Position numbers and translations under genes: made by a program. A stretch of 64,000 bases of DNA, taken from contig VZRN01001790.1 of assembly GCA_013397935.1 (NCBI GenBank), positions 1 through 64,000 of the forward strand. The letters are read 5' to 3'. This DNA is from Dasyornis broadbenti. Lineage: Eukaryota; Chordata; Aves; Passeriformes; Dasyornithidae. The notes beneath the pieces were generated by a model. That model did not search any database. It was not told the origin of the DNA and was given only the letters and a program-made list of their open reading frames with translations. Positions within the stretch are counted from its first letter, which is position 1. Each line of letters opens with the position of its first letter. Positions 1-10,100 of the stretch are shown in pieces.

Positions 1-1619
1 AAGATGAAGTTTTGTTTTTAATGATTGAATTCAGAAATACAAATTTTAATGCTGTATTTAATAAATTATTCTAAGAGAAATGCTGTGCTTTTTCATCCAT
101 TTCTGATGCTGATCCATGTGCCTGTTCATGCCAAATCCAGGAATGCACCTTGCTGATTTCTTACAAAATGAAGTGAGGTTTCTTTTGCTCTCACCAGGAA
201 GGGTGGTGAACTCTGCCAAGGCAGAGAACAAACACAGTGTGGCCTGACCACAGTGCCAGGCTCATAATTCCACATGGCTGGAGGGAACTTGGCGCTGTGG
301 GGGCTTGGCTCTGGAGAGAGCAGCCACTGCACTGCTGCTTCCCAGGCCCCGCGTCCCAAAGCCAGGATTTATCCAAGTGCCCTGCGAGTCTTGGGCAGTG
401 CTGGCTGCTGACAGGGGTGGGCTGGTGGAGAGGATGGAGATGGCACAGCCAAGCTCTGGCTGGACTTCCTGCTGTTCATGGACTCCCCTTTGCAAAGCAA
501 GGAACGCTCCTCACTGGCGAGGAGAGTCCAGCACAGCTCACAGTGGCTGCTGTGGAGGGAGCAGGAAGGAGCTGGAGCTGCACCTCAGGGTGGGCTTCAT
601 CCTTCTGGGTGCTGGGGCTGCCCCACAGCCCAGCTGCTCTGCAGGGGCTCCTCTCAGCCCTGTCAGGTGGCTCTGGCCAGGGTGCAGCAGCTCCTTACTC
701 CGGGGCTGTCTCGGTGCAGGCTCTTTGTCCTGCAAGAGAATTGACGTAACCAGTGACAGTCGGTGTTTTCCAACCCTCCTGCCCTGCCCTGCCTGTCCCA
801 GGCTGCACAGGGAGGTGCAGCCTGACACAAAGAGCCTTGTTGATGTTCAGTCCAGCAGTCCTTGAACCCCCCTGCAGGTGTGGCCCCAGGGTGAGTCCTT
901 GGGCTGTATGAGGGCTTTGGATGAGCACAGTGGGGCAAACCCCAGGGTTTGGGGTTGGGTTTGTCTACTCACCCTCCCCAGAGAGGATCAATCCCTCTGT
1001 CCTCTGTCCACAGCCTCTCTGGCTTCTACCTCTTGAAGTCTTGGGGAGCTGCTTTAGGCCCTCGGTCATCCCTCCCTCTTTCTTGCTGAACACTGGAATA
1101 AAGACAAAAAAAGCCCATTTTTCCTAACCCAGCTCTGGGTAAAAACCTTCAGCACTTAGAAATTCATCCAAATTCCTGGCTCAGATGTTTGAAGCAATTG
1201 GTTTTGAGTTTGTTCGAAATGGGGAGGGGGAGCAGTGGGGCACGAGAGAAGCTTGTGAGTTAATTGTTTCCAAACTCGGCGTTCAATGGAAAACACCAAA
1301 AAAATCATCTTTTTTTCCTGCTGCTTTTATGTCCTTCATGGTTTCATTCTCGTCCTGCTCCCCACATGTTCCACCTCTGTATCTTTGGCTTATTCAGTGT
1401 TGTTTGTGTCCCACTAAACTCTGCTTTGGCATCTGCTGTCCCGCTGCCTGCAGGAGGTGGGGAAAGGGGAATCGGGGGATGCAAAGGCTCTCCTTTCTCT
1501 TGGACAATGATTCTTTTTTAGTTTTCCACTGGACTTCCAGGAGTTTTGTAAAAGTAAATATTTTCTGCTAGGACGTTTTCCTGTTGAGCCAGCACAAGAC
1601 AGGAGATACAGGGTGTTCT
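1..1619. other. Non-coding stretch upstream of the poly(A) site
   Basis: No open frame here looks like a conserved protein and I found no convincing exon with splice borders. It may be part of a long 3' UTR, or the last intron, of the + strand gene whose poly(A) site lies near 1990. An AATAAA hexamer at about 1098 could be an internal poly(A) signal. The ARRDC1 C-terminus expected from synteny was not recognised in any frame. Confidence 0.4.
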
Positions 1620-1990
1620 AAGCTCCATTTGGGTTTTATTCTAGATTTTTAAATATTTCCAACTGTCTGCAACAGGAATGTCCCATCCCTCCTCCCCAAG
1701 AGACACTGGTGGGGTAAAACCCTCAGAACTTGTGACCTTTCTTGTACCACTACTCGTGGCTGTAATTCTTTATTCCTGTGGTTCTCTTTACAGATTTTGG
1801 GGTTTTATACAACAATTTATGATGGCTCTGTACAATCTAAGACTTCTGTGCAATTTATAACTGGGTTTTCAAATGTAAACTCGCAGTTTTCCATGTTTAC
1901 CACGGCTTCTGGGGAGTATTTTTGTCCTGGGCTTTAACCCCTCAAATGTAAAGAACTGGAAAAATGTAAATAAAGATGATCTTTTTTAAG
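1620..1990 (+). other. Probable 3' UTR end of upstream gene (ARRDC1 by synteny)
   Basis: Seen: AT-rich sequence of 3' UTR character with short T-rich and TTTGTAC-like motifs, ending in a canonical AATAAA about 15-20 bases before a probable cleavage point, then a GT-rich stretch (GGGTGTGTTGC). Known: in mammals ARRDC1, an alpha-arrestin adaptor, lies head-to-tail a few kilobases upstream of EHMT1 on the same strand. The distance here, about 3.6 kb from poly(A) site to EHMT1 start codon, fits that arrangement. Inferred: this is the ARRDC1 transcript end. No coding sequence is present to confirm it, so no symbol is given. The left boundary is arbitrary. Confidence 0.5.
1969..1974 (+). terminator. 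Poly(A) signal AATAAA
   Basis: A canonical AATAAA in the context ATGTAAATAAAGATG. A T-rich run and then a GT-rich element follow within about 30 bases, the usual arrangement for cleavage and polyadenylation. It marks the likely end of the upstream + strand transcript. Confidence 0.6.
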
Positions 1991-2218
1991 ACCATGGGTG
2001 TGTTGCTCGGGATATGTGATGATCATAAAGGATACCTCAGTTTTCTGGATGCTGAGACTTGATGGTGAGGAGTGGTTCAGGGCTGTCCGTGGAGGCATCC
2101 ACATGGAGCCAGAGCTTGGAAGCTGATTTAGAGCAGAGGCGAAAGCAAAGCCATGGCTCCTCCAGCTCAGCAGGGGAATGGCTGGAGTGGGAAGACCCAC
2201 CCAGTCTGTGATGGTGAA

Positions 2219-2465
2219 ACACAGAATCATGGAATATCCTGAGCTGGGAGGGACCCACCAGGATCATCCAGACCAATTCCTGGCCCCACAACCATCCCAG
2301 CCTGGGCACCCCTGGCAGCGCTGTCCAAACGCTCCTGGAGCTCTGGCAGCCTCGGGGCCGTGCCCATTCCCTGGGGAGCCTGGGCAGTGCCCAGCAGCCT
2401 CTGGGGGAAGAACCTTTCCCTGATCTCCAACCTAAATTCCCCCTGACACAGCTTCACGGGCAGCT
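2219..2465 (-). mobile_element. CR1 LINE 3'-end fragment
   Basis: The + strand begins CACAGAATCATGGAAT and continues GGAGGGACCCACCAGGATCATC, the reverse complement of an avian CR1 3' terminus with its ATTCTGTG tail, so the element lies on the minus strand. It is 5'-truncated, as nearly all CR1 copies are. Positions 2294-2429 are identical to 4253-4388 and differ by one base from the inverted 38733-38868, while the tail portion (2219-2293) differs clearly from the other copies. Confidence 0.88.
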
Positions 2466-4130
2466 TCGTGGGCAGGTGCCGCTGGAAGGACGCGGCTGCG
2501 GCCGGAGGAAGCGCCGGGGCGGTTGCGTTGTGCTCTTCCTGCTGGCAGGAATCCCAGGATGTGGAGCTGCGGCTCCGCTCGCCCGGCTCGGGCGGGAGAG
2601 GGCGATGTCCGCCCGGCTGGAGCTCGGCGCGGCCGTGGAGATGCTGCGAGGCGGCTCCGGCTGCGCGGCCGAGCTCCGAGCCCTGCCCCGGGCCGAGCCT
2701 CGAGCCCCTGCCCCGGCTCCCAGCAGCTGCTCCAGTTCTGGGGTTCTGGCACAGCACATCCCGTCCTCGCCTCGCTGGGGTTCGCTCAGGAGGCGAAGCG
2801 ATGGATTTGAGGTGGACAAGAGCCGTGGCTGGTGGTGATGAGCTGCAAAGGCTCTGTGTGTTCCCGGCTATTTCTGCTTCTTTTGGGAGCCTCTCCCCTC
2901 CCTGATGGCTTGGGGAGGTTTGTCCCAGTGGCTGCTGCATCCCTGTGTCCATCTGAGAAAGACAGAGCTGCAGCAAATGCTGGAGAGCAGCCACCAGAGC
3001 CCGTCCCGGTGCGCGTCCGGCCTCACCCACCGCCCTCATCCCTGTCCCGCTGCCAGCCCGGCGTGCTGGGTCTGGTTTGTAGGAGCAGGGATGAAGGCAG
3101 GCAATTCCCTACATCCCGCGTGGAGCACCCCGAGTGCGGGTGGGGCGATGCTGAGCATCCCCAGCGCGGGATGGTGGCGATGTCCAGGCTGACACCGGCC
3201 CGAGCTGGAGAAGGGGGGTTTCCAGAGGCGGTTCTTTGTGCAGTCACTGCTCCATGCCGGGGGCATCCCAGGAGGACACCGACCCTGCCACCACCTCCTC
3301 AGCTCATTCCCCGCCTGAGCCCGGGAGAGATGAGACTGCCGGGGCCCCTCTGTGTCCCCACCGAGCGGGAGGCACCGGAGGCGCCGCGCCGGGGGCTCCG
3401 CGGGGGCGCGGCGCTGCCGGTGCGCAGGCGGTTCTCGGGGCGGGGTGAGGGGGTTGGTTAATTAATTAAATAATTAGCTGCTGCTGCCAAACTGAGGCAG
3501 AGGCTGCTCGGAGGGGATGGAGCGGGCGCGGGGCGGGTCCCCAGGCCCGGGGACTCTTATTTTGACCGCGGCGCTGCCGGGCGGGCGCTGCCGCTGCTGT
3601 CGGGCCGCGCTCCGGGGCCGGCCCCTTCTTCCCCTCCCGGGCCGGCAGCGTTCGCACCGGCCCCGGAGCCGCTCGCTGTGTCCCGGGGGCTCGCCCGAGG
3701 CTCTGAGCGGCTTTGGGACCCTCTCGGGCTCCCTCACACACCCCCTTCCCACCGAGTGGCTCCGCTCCCCGGCACCCGCGGGGTCTGCGGGGTCCGGGTG
3801 GGGGCCGGCCCAGGGTGCCCGGGAGGGACGCATAGCCCGTGCTGGCCCCGCTGGGGATGCTGCGGTAGAGCTGCGGCGCTCTGCTGTCACAACTTGTCCC
3901 AAAGCCCGAGTCACCCCGGGCTGTGCGGGCAGCGGGGGCAGCGCCGCTCCAGCAGCACAAGCCCCCCGTGTCAGTCAATGAATCGCGACAGCGACCGCGA
4001 CAGCGACAGCTCCGGGCCCGGGGCTGGCACCGCTGAGCCAGGAGGGGCCAGGGGCTGAAGGTGTGGGATGGGAGCGGGGTAACCCCAGCTGTTCCCCGGC
4101 CCTTGACGAGGGCTCCCCACGGCCGCTGCC
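2466..4130. other. GC- and CpG-rich intergenic block between two CR1 copies
   Basis: The densest CpG stretches are about 2470-2740 and 3330-3860, including GCGCGGCGCTGCCGG and GGGGCGGGG-type GC boxes. The part between (about 2740-3330) is less extreme. Long open frames cross this block on both strands, but GC-rich DNA has few stop codons and the frames also run through the flanking CR1 copies, so I do not call genes. It lies between the upstream poly(A) site and the EHMT1 island, so it could be a second promoter, an upstream non-coding first exon or an antisense transcript start. None of these can be shown from sequence. Confidence 0.5.
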
Positions 4131-4172
4131 CCCGGCTCGGAGCGCTGCAGAGTGAGAGACTCCCTGCAAAGC

Positions 4173-4485
4173 AAAATGAGAATGTCCTCAGTGGGAAGGG
4201 ACCCAGCAGGATCATCGAGTCCAGCCCCTGTCCCTGCACAGACACCCCAACAATCCCAGCCTGGGCACCCCTGGCAGCGCTGTCCAAACGCTCCTGGAGC
4301 TCTGGCAGCCTCGGGGCCGTGCCCATTCCCTGGGGAGCCTGGGCAGTGCCCAGCAGCCTCTGGGGGAAGAACCTTTCCCTGATCTCCAGCCTGAGCCTGC
4401 CCTGGACCGGCTCCAGCCGTTCCCTGGCTCCTGGCCCTGGCCCAGAGTGCAGAGATAGGAGCTGCCCCTCAGGAGGAAGCTGGAA
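4173..4485 (-). mobile_element. CR1 LINE 3'-end fragment
   Basis: The + strand shows GGGAAGGGACCCAGCAGGATCATCG, the reverse complement of a CR1 3' end. It runs on through the shared 136-bp core to a CTGCCCCTCAGGAGGAAGC segment typical of the adjacent upstream CR1 region, so it is slightly longer than the copy at 2219. It has the same orientation as that copy, making a pair of direct repeats offset by 1959 bp. The core at 4253-4388 has no mismatch to 2294-2429. Confidence 0.88.
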
Positions 4486-5229
4486 CAGAACTGTCCATTT
4501 GCCCACTCAGAGGAGCAAGGTGACAGCTGGCGCTGCAGGAGAGCAGCCTGCGAAGCCAGGGATGGAGTGTGTCCCTCCAGAGAGCTGATAATAAATGTGT
4601 AAATTGACTGCAGAGCACTCAAAGGCTCCTGTTTCTCTCCAAGAAAAACCCTCTCCCCTCTCCAGGAGGCTGGTGCAGCAGTGCCTGCCCATCCCTGTGT
4701 CTCCTTCGTGTAGGTGTGATTTCCCTGGGTGGCTTCCGATGCAATTGTGGGGCCAAGGAGCACTTGGAAGTGTTTATCTCCCTCCTCGTGCTATTTTCTG
4801 CTTTACAGGAGAGCTGTAAAAGGGATAATTGTTTTACAATCATGGCTTTAGGGCCTGGGCATTAGGAGGGCCCCAGTGGGATTTGGGAGGGTTGAAGCTG
4901 TTGTGGGTGCCTGGGGTGTGGGAAAGGGAGTAAGAGGCTGAAAGTGACTCCTCTATGGGGCAGGACCAGGACAAGCTGCTCCCTCTGCCCCATTCCTGTC
5001 TTTGGTGTCACAGACACCAAAAACCTTGCACGAGCTGGGCTGAAAATGACACAAATGTGGGAGAAGCTACAAAAGGGCGTGATTTTCAATGGTTAACTTT
5101 TTGACAGGAGGACAGAGGGGCTTTTTGACCCTTTCTGGGATTTTATGTAGGTTTTCGGGCAACCTCTGGTGCTGGGTGCTGCCTAGAGTTTGGGAAGCTC
5201 ATTAAGTGCTCAGTTGGGAACCGTGGCTG
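4486..5229. other. Intergenic spacer upstream of the EHMT1 CpG island
   Basis: No gene, recognisable repeat or strong regulatory motif seen. Base composition moves from moderate GC to the CpG island proper at about 5.2 kb. Confidence 0.5.
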
Positions 5230-5448
5230 CTCTTCCCCGCGCAGTCTCGGGGTTTGTTGGGGACTCGGGGGCTCTCGGTAGGGACAGTGAGGAGCCGGTG
5301 CGGGGAGCGCGGGGTCCGTCCCCATCGCAGCCCTGCTGTCCCCGTGTCACCGCATCCCCATCCCCGCTCAGGCTGTACGGCGGCTCCTGACGGGCGCCGC
5401 CATGACACCGTACGGACAGCGGGGCCCCTGGGGGCCGCCATGCTGCCC

Positions 5449-5458
5449 GCGCATGCGC
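5449..5458. promoter_or_regulatory. NRF1-type palindrome in the EHMT1 promoter
   Basis: GCGCATGCGC is a perfect palindrome matching the core of the NRF1 consensus TGCGCATGCGCA, 105-114 bases upstream of the start codon. NRF1 sites in this position are common in CpG-island promoters of housekeeping and chromatin genes. Confidence 0.6.
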
Positions 5459-5562
5459 CGTGCCCGCCCGAGCGTCTCCATTGAGAAGAATGAGGGGCAA
5501 GGGGCGGAGCCAAGGCGCGAGGAGCCGCCGGGGGGGCGGGGCTGCGCTCCGGGGCTCCGGCC

Positions 5563-5583
5563 ATGGCCACAGTGGATCCCGAG
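5563..5583 (+). CDS. EHMT1: EHMT1 (GLP) coding exon 1, N-terminus
   Basis: EHMT1 encodes the nuclear methyltransferase GLP, which with its partner G9a (EHMT2) places mono- and dimethyl marks on histone H3 lysine 9. This exon supplies seven codons, MATVDPE. The start is in a strong Kozak context (G at -3 and +4, GGCCATGG) and the exon ends at a consensus donor GAG|GTGAGTG, phase 0. Human EHMT1, as I remember it, also starts with seven residues (MAAADAE) before its first coding junction, so length, phase and composition agree. On its own the peptide also resembles eIF4E (MATVEPE); the identification rests on the match of exon 2. An ATG 123 bases upstream (5440) opens a 14-codon frame ending at 5484, and one at 5402 opens a frame running past this start. 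Either would act as an upstream ORF if transcription begins early enough. Confidence 0.85.
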
Positions 5584-5904
5584 GTGAGTGAGAGCGGCGG
5601 CGTCCATCTACCCGGGCGGGGGAAAGGAAGATGGGGGAGCGTGGAGTGGTATCGCCCAGGGCCAGGCGGGTTCTGTCGGAGGCCGGGAGGGGGGCCGTGC
5701 CCCCGCCGCCCCATGGTTCAGTCCAACTCCTCTCAGGGGAAGAATGTGGGAGCTGCTGCCATTGTGTGTAGGGGGGCCCGGGACTCTGTATAAGTTACAC
5801 CCCTCTACGGTGAGTCAGTGGTATGTGCCATACAGATTCCAGGGCTCCCCCCAATGGGAGCGAGTGCGTGTGGCGGAGGCGGGTGGGGGGAGCGGCAGGG
5901 CTGC

Positions 5905-6065
5905 CATCCATGTTCCGGGGCTGCTCCATGCGGCGGGGCGGCGCTGACGCGGCTCCATCCAGAGTCCGGGGCTCGGCCGGGCGCGGCGGCGGCGGCGNGC
6001 CATGCAGGGTCCGGGGCGGCGGCGGGCGGGAGCCATGCAGGGTCCCGGGCCCGCGCGGCGGGAGG
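5905..6065. repeat. Degenerate GC-rich tandem motif at the start of intron 1
   Basis: Four copies of a motif close to CCATSCAGRGTCCGGGGC begin near 5908, 5956, 6000 and 6033, separated by CGG-rich filler. The two right-hand copies are the most alike. The filler includes a (CGG)n-like run with one unresolved base (N at 5998), which suggests difficult sequencing. It lies in the 3' part of the CpG island. Confidence 0.6.
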
Positions 6066-6227
6066 AGCCGCACGGGGTACCCGGGGCTGCGCATCCCGGG
6101 AGAGCCCAACTCGGGAGTTTGTGCTCCTCCGGGAACGGAATAACAGCTCTGTGCCTCCCCCGAGCCGCGCCGACCCGCCTGGGCGCTGCCGAGCGGCGCC
6201 GGGGCTGCCCGCCGCACCGGGCATGTA

Positions 6228-6385
6228 GGATCAGTCATGGAATGGTTTGGGTTGGAAGGGACCTAAAGATCCAGTGCCACCCCTGCCATGGCAGGGACAG
6301 CTTCCACTCCCCCAGGCTGCTCCAAGCCCTGTCCAGCCTGGCCTTGGACACTTCCAGGGATCGGGCAGCCGCAGCATCCCTGGGC
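6228..6385 (-). mobile_element. CR1 LINE 3'-end fragment
   Basis: The + strand reads CATGGAATGGTTTGGGTTGG then AAGGGACCTAAAGATC and CCAGGCTGCTCCAAGCC, the reverse complement of a CR1 3' end from a different subfamily from the copies at 2.2 and 4.2 kb. It is truncated after about 160 bases and grades into non-repeat GC-rich DNA. Confidence 0.85.
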
Positions 6386-6725
6386 TCCCGCTCCCAGCTG
6401 GACCCGGTACCGGGGGTGGCTGTGCCCGCAGAGCCCCCGTCACCCTGCCGGGCTCGGGGGGCACCGGCTCCAGATCCCCGTGAGAACGGGGACTGCGGCG
6501 GGATGACAGCCAGCCGGAGCTGTGACCGTGCCCAGGCAGGCTCAGCCGCCCTGCAGGGATGTGCGGGTACACAGCGCTGCGGCACCGGCTCCGTGTGCCG
6601 GCCTCAAACTCCTACCCCGGCTGCGTGAGAGAATAGAAACTTGTGAGGAGTCTGTGCCCTCAAGTGAACACTGGAGTGCAGCTGGGCTGGCTGCTGAGCC
6701 TACACAGAGAGCCACGAGGTGATGG

Positions 6726-7182
6726 CACAGGTGTGCGTCACACACGGGCTGTGACACAGGTGTGCGGCTGTACACAGGCTGTCATACAGGTGTGCGTCAT
6801 ACATAGACTACAATACAGGTGTACAGTCGTGTATGTGCTGTAATACAGGTGTATAGCTGTGCATAGACTACAGTACAGGTGTGCATCATACACAGACTGT
6901 GATACAAGTGTACAGTTCTACACAGACTATAATACAGGTGTGCGTCATACAGACTATGATACAGGTGTACGTTTGTACACAGGCTAGTACAGGTGTACAA
7001 TCGTACACAGACTGTGATACAGGCGTGCATCACACATGGACTGTGGTACACATGTGCATCATACACAGACCAGTACAGGCGTACAGTTGTACACGGGCTG
7101 TAATACAGGTGTACACCGACTACGATACAGGTGTGCATCATACATGGATTATGATACAGGTGCACACTTGTGTACAGACCAA
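6726..7182. repeat. 29-30 bp minisatellite, about 16 units, with E-box CAGGTG
   Basis: ACAGG recurs at 6727, 6756, 6786, 6815, 6845, 6875, then with small variation (27-30 bases, one unit of 22) to 7156. Two unit types can be told apart by the bases after CAGGTG: type A (GTGTGCATCATACA) and type B (GTGTACAGTTGTACA). They largely alternate, which suggests growth from an A-B dimer of about 59 bp. Twelve of the 16 units keep an intact CAGGTG. The units are diverged, so the array is not very recent. Open frames cross it on both strands only because the period is near a multiple of three. Confidence 0.9.
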
Positions 7183-10100
7183 CTAGTGTGGTCTGAGCGG
7201 CTGCTGGTGACCGCAGCCAGATGTGGTCACTCATCAACATCTGGGCCCACCCAGGTGTGCCTGGCTGGCTGCTGCCTTTCCTAGCTCTCCGTCTCTCTGC
7301 GGTTCCTTGTTCCCAGGGTTGTGCTCTGGCCCGGAATGTCTGCCCTGTGTGGGGAGAAGTTTGTGGCAGGGCCACGCAGGTGACTCCAGCAGTGCTTTGG
7401 AAGTGCTGCTGACAACTTGGATTTATTACTCAGACTGGATTCCCATCATTGCTGCTCGGAGATTGTCCGAGGCTTCTTTTATGTTTTCTGTTCCATCACA
7501 ATTGGCCTGATCCTGCTGCCTTTCCTTTGTGCTTTTGAAGAGGATCGGTGTTAATTTTTCCCTGTGATAGAGGAATCAGCCCTCGGGTGCCTCTGTGACT
7601 CCACGGTCCAGTTTTGCTTCCAGGAGAATGGCACGGCTGTAACTGGGGCAGGAGCTGGCTCATAACTCATCAGCTCCTAATGCACAGGTCAGTCCTAACA
7701 CTCCAGACACACAGGTTTTATTTTGGGAAGCAGCTCCCAGGAGCCCTGGCTGGGTCTGCCCTGTGTGCAGAGCATTAAGAACCACTGCTCTTCCAGTCAG
7801 TAATATCCACAGATGTTGCTGTGGATTATGGGGAGGGAGCAGTGACTCATTTGGAGTTTAATTCCTCCCCTCCCCCATGAACTCAGTTCTGTCTGAGGCC
7901 AGATCTGCCTTTGCTTAGACCCCTCTGAGGCCAGATGGGAGGAAGTTGGTGTAAGTCAGGCTGGAATGTGGGGACTGGAGGAGAAGCTCTTTGCTCCTCC
8001 AGTGCTGGTGTGGGGGAGCAAGGAAGAACATCCCACATCCACGGTGTTGTGCCATGTGCAGATGGAATTATTTCACTCGGTTAAGAGTGGTGTGGAGGTG
8101 TGTTTTTGGGAGGAGATCCTTGCTCCCAGCGGAGAGCTGGCAGGTTGGGAAGGTGATATCTGTGTGTCTGCAGGGAGTGCCCAACCACCTGCAGACAGCT
8201 CTGCTGGCAGTCACTTAACTCCAGATGAAAACTCCCAGTCCAGAACAGCTTCTTGCCAGATCTTGGTGTGGATGGGCGAGGGAGAATCTCTGTAAACACC
8301 AAGTTCTTGCTAAATTCTGTGAACTTCAGTGGTTGTTCTCTTCGGTTACCTGCCCTGGGTGATTCCTGTTGGGGAACAGCTCTGCTGCAGTCCTTAGGTG
8401 CAGTAACCACCAGGCTGCAGAGAGATCTGGTTTTGCTGTTGGTTTTCTTTAATAGGTGTCTTATATCCAATCCAATTTGGGGTTGTTACATGCCTTAGCC
8501 CTACTGCACTAAAGTTTAACCTTTAAGGAATTGAGTTTGGAGGAATTGAGCCTTGCTTAGCCAGTTTTATGATGGTGCCCGTTCGTTGCATTTGATGCTG
8601 CTCCTCCAGTTTGCATCAGTTTGGTGAGGAGCTGCCCTCGTGTTTGTTTCCTAAAATACTCGTTTGGTGCAGGGTTGAAGTTCAAGCCGTGATGTTTTTC
8701 CTGGGGCTCGCGGTAACCTCGGGAAGGCTGGTGCAGGAAGCAAGGTGTGTGTGTGGCTTCGAGTGAAGTGCTTCCCTTCAGAAGTCACGCTGCATTTTTC
8801 ATCATTTTTTCCCCTCTGTCTGCTCGGATCTGTAAAATCTCTTTCCTGGAGGTGCAGCTTTGATGTCTAAAGCGACGAGCCGGCAGAGAGGGCAGAATTC
8901 CTGGCTGCTCCGCACCCGGCTGAGGCTGGATCTGGGATGGACTCAGCACCGAGCAGCTCCCCACGCTGGGGCTGAGCAGTTCTCAGCTGTGATTCTCTGG
9001 GTTCTCTGAGATCAGCTGTGATGCTGAGGCTTCTCCCTGGCTTTCATCCCGGCTCTCATCCCCTCCAGCCAGTGCTGGGAGCTCGGCTGAGCCCCCTGCC
9101 TGCTCAGTGACCTCCCTGTGGCATCGAGGGACAACATTTCCCCGGCTCTGCCTGGAGAGAGGCTCCTGCAGCAGGTGCTGAGTGCAGGAAGGGATCACAG
9201 GAGCTGAGGAGCAGCGAGCTCGGAAGGAAGCGCTGCAGATTGCCACTCTCAGTCTGGCAGGTGTCGCACAATCCAGCGCTGCTTGCAGGCCTGCCCTCCC
9301 TCATTGCCTCCTGCCAGTCAGGAGAGGCCTCTGTGGCTTTTAATTCACATCCCATTTCAGTCAGTGACCTCGGGAAACCCTGGTGCGTTTTAGAGCCCAC
9401 CATCCTCCTCGGAGCTGTGTCCTGCAGGGCAGCTGCTCCCCCGGGGATCCGGAGCGCACCGAGGCGTGTTCGCAGCACGCTGGGCGCAGACTGCACACCT
9501 GTGTTTCACTCGTGTTCCATTCCTCCTGGGCACCTGGTTAATATATTTTAACTGTGTCTTTGTACAGAGAAAAGAAGGGTTTTTTTTTCTCCCTCACTGA
9601 TAGCCATAAGGAGATTTTGGAACTTTTCCGAAGTAGGGGCTTCTGCACTGGGGTTACTTTGTTAACACAAACACAGTCCTGGCCCTGGCAAAGTCTTCTT
9701 ACCCTGTGTCAAATGGGTGCTAACTTTTACTTTTTCCATGAATTCTCACATGGTATGGGCTAGCAAAGGCCCGTGGGGAACTCATCCTTTTCTTCCAAAT
9801 AGAGAAACTTTAAATAATAACAGAATGAGCAAATACGACTTGTGAAGCTTTAAGAAAGCCTTAGAAGTGCCCTTCAGTCGTGCTAAGCTGATGTGACTGA
9901 GCCAATGTGACTGAAGAGAGCATCTGAAGAACGTTTTGTCGGTCGAGGCAGAATCAAAGGCCTGGGTTATACTTTAAATAAACTCTTCCAATATAATTAT
10001 GCTGGCTGGAGAGGATGATTTTTCATTTCTTCTTGCTGAAATTGTAATAAAAGTCCTTGCTGTGGATGCAGCATTATTAGTTTAGAGCTGATCCCAGACC

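Larger units (their letters stand above)
5230..5700 (+). promoter_or_regulatory. EHMT1: EHMT1 CpG-island promoter
   Basis: CpG-dense sequence surrounds the EHMT1 start codon. Visible motifs are an NRF1-type palindrome GCGCATGCGC (5449-5458), GC boxes GGGGCGGAGC (5501-5510) and GGGGCGGGGC (5533-5542), and two GCCGCCATG cores (about 5396 and 5434) that match the reverse complement of the YY1 site. No TATA box is obvious. This is the usual makeup of a broadly expressed, TATA-less promoter with dispersed starts. The transcription start probably lies between about 5380 and 5540 but cannot be fixed from sequence. Confidence 0.75.

Noticed and set aside
2227..4506. Long minus-strand open frames of 270 and 346 codons (2227-3039 and 3466-4506)
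   Set aside because: Both run through antisense CR1 sequence and then GC-rich DNA where stops are rare. Low-complexity Arg/Pro/Gly/Ala composition and no recognisable domain.
4807..4840. Small inverted repeat GTAAAA...TTTTAC in the spacer
   Set aside because: Arms of six bases in AT-rich sequence are expected by chance.
5563..5583. Exon 1 as eIF4E (which starts MATVEPE)
   Set aside because: The next in-phase exon does not continue into eIF4E sequence but matches EHMT1, and the seven-codon first exon is also the EHMT1 pattern.
5402..5587. 61-codon + strand frame as an alternative protein start
   Set aside because: It reads through GC-rich leader in a different frame from EHMT1 and ends just inside intron 1. 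At most an upstream ORF.
6726..7182. Regular 29-30 base periodicity resembling a CRISPR array
   Set aside because: The units are contiguous diverged repeats with no distinct spacers, and the DNA is vertebrate. It is a minisatellite.
6797..7375. Minus-strand open frame of 192 codons across the minisatellite
   Set aside because: The repeat period is near a multiple of three, which keeps frames open on both strands. No start context or splice evidence, and the peptide is only repeat translation.
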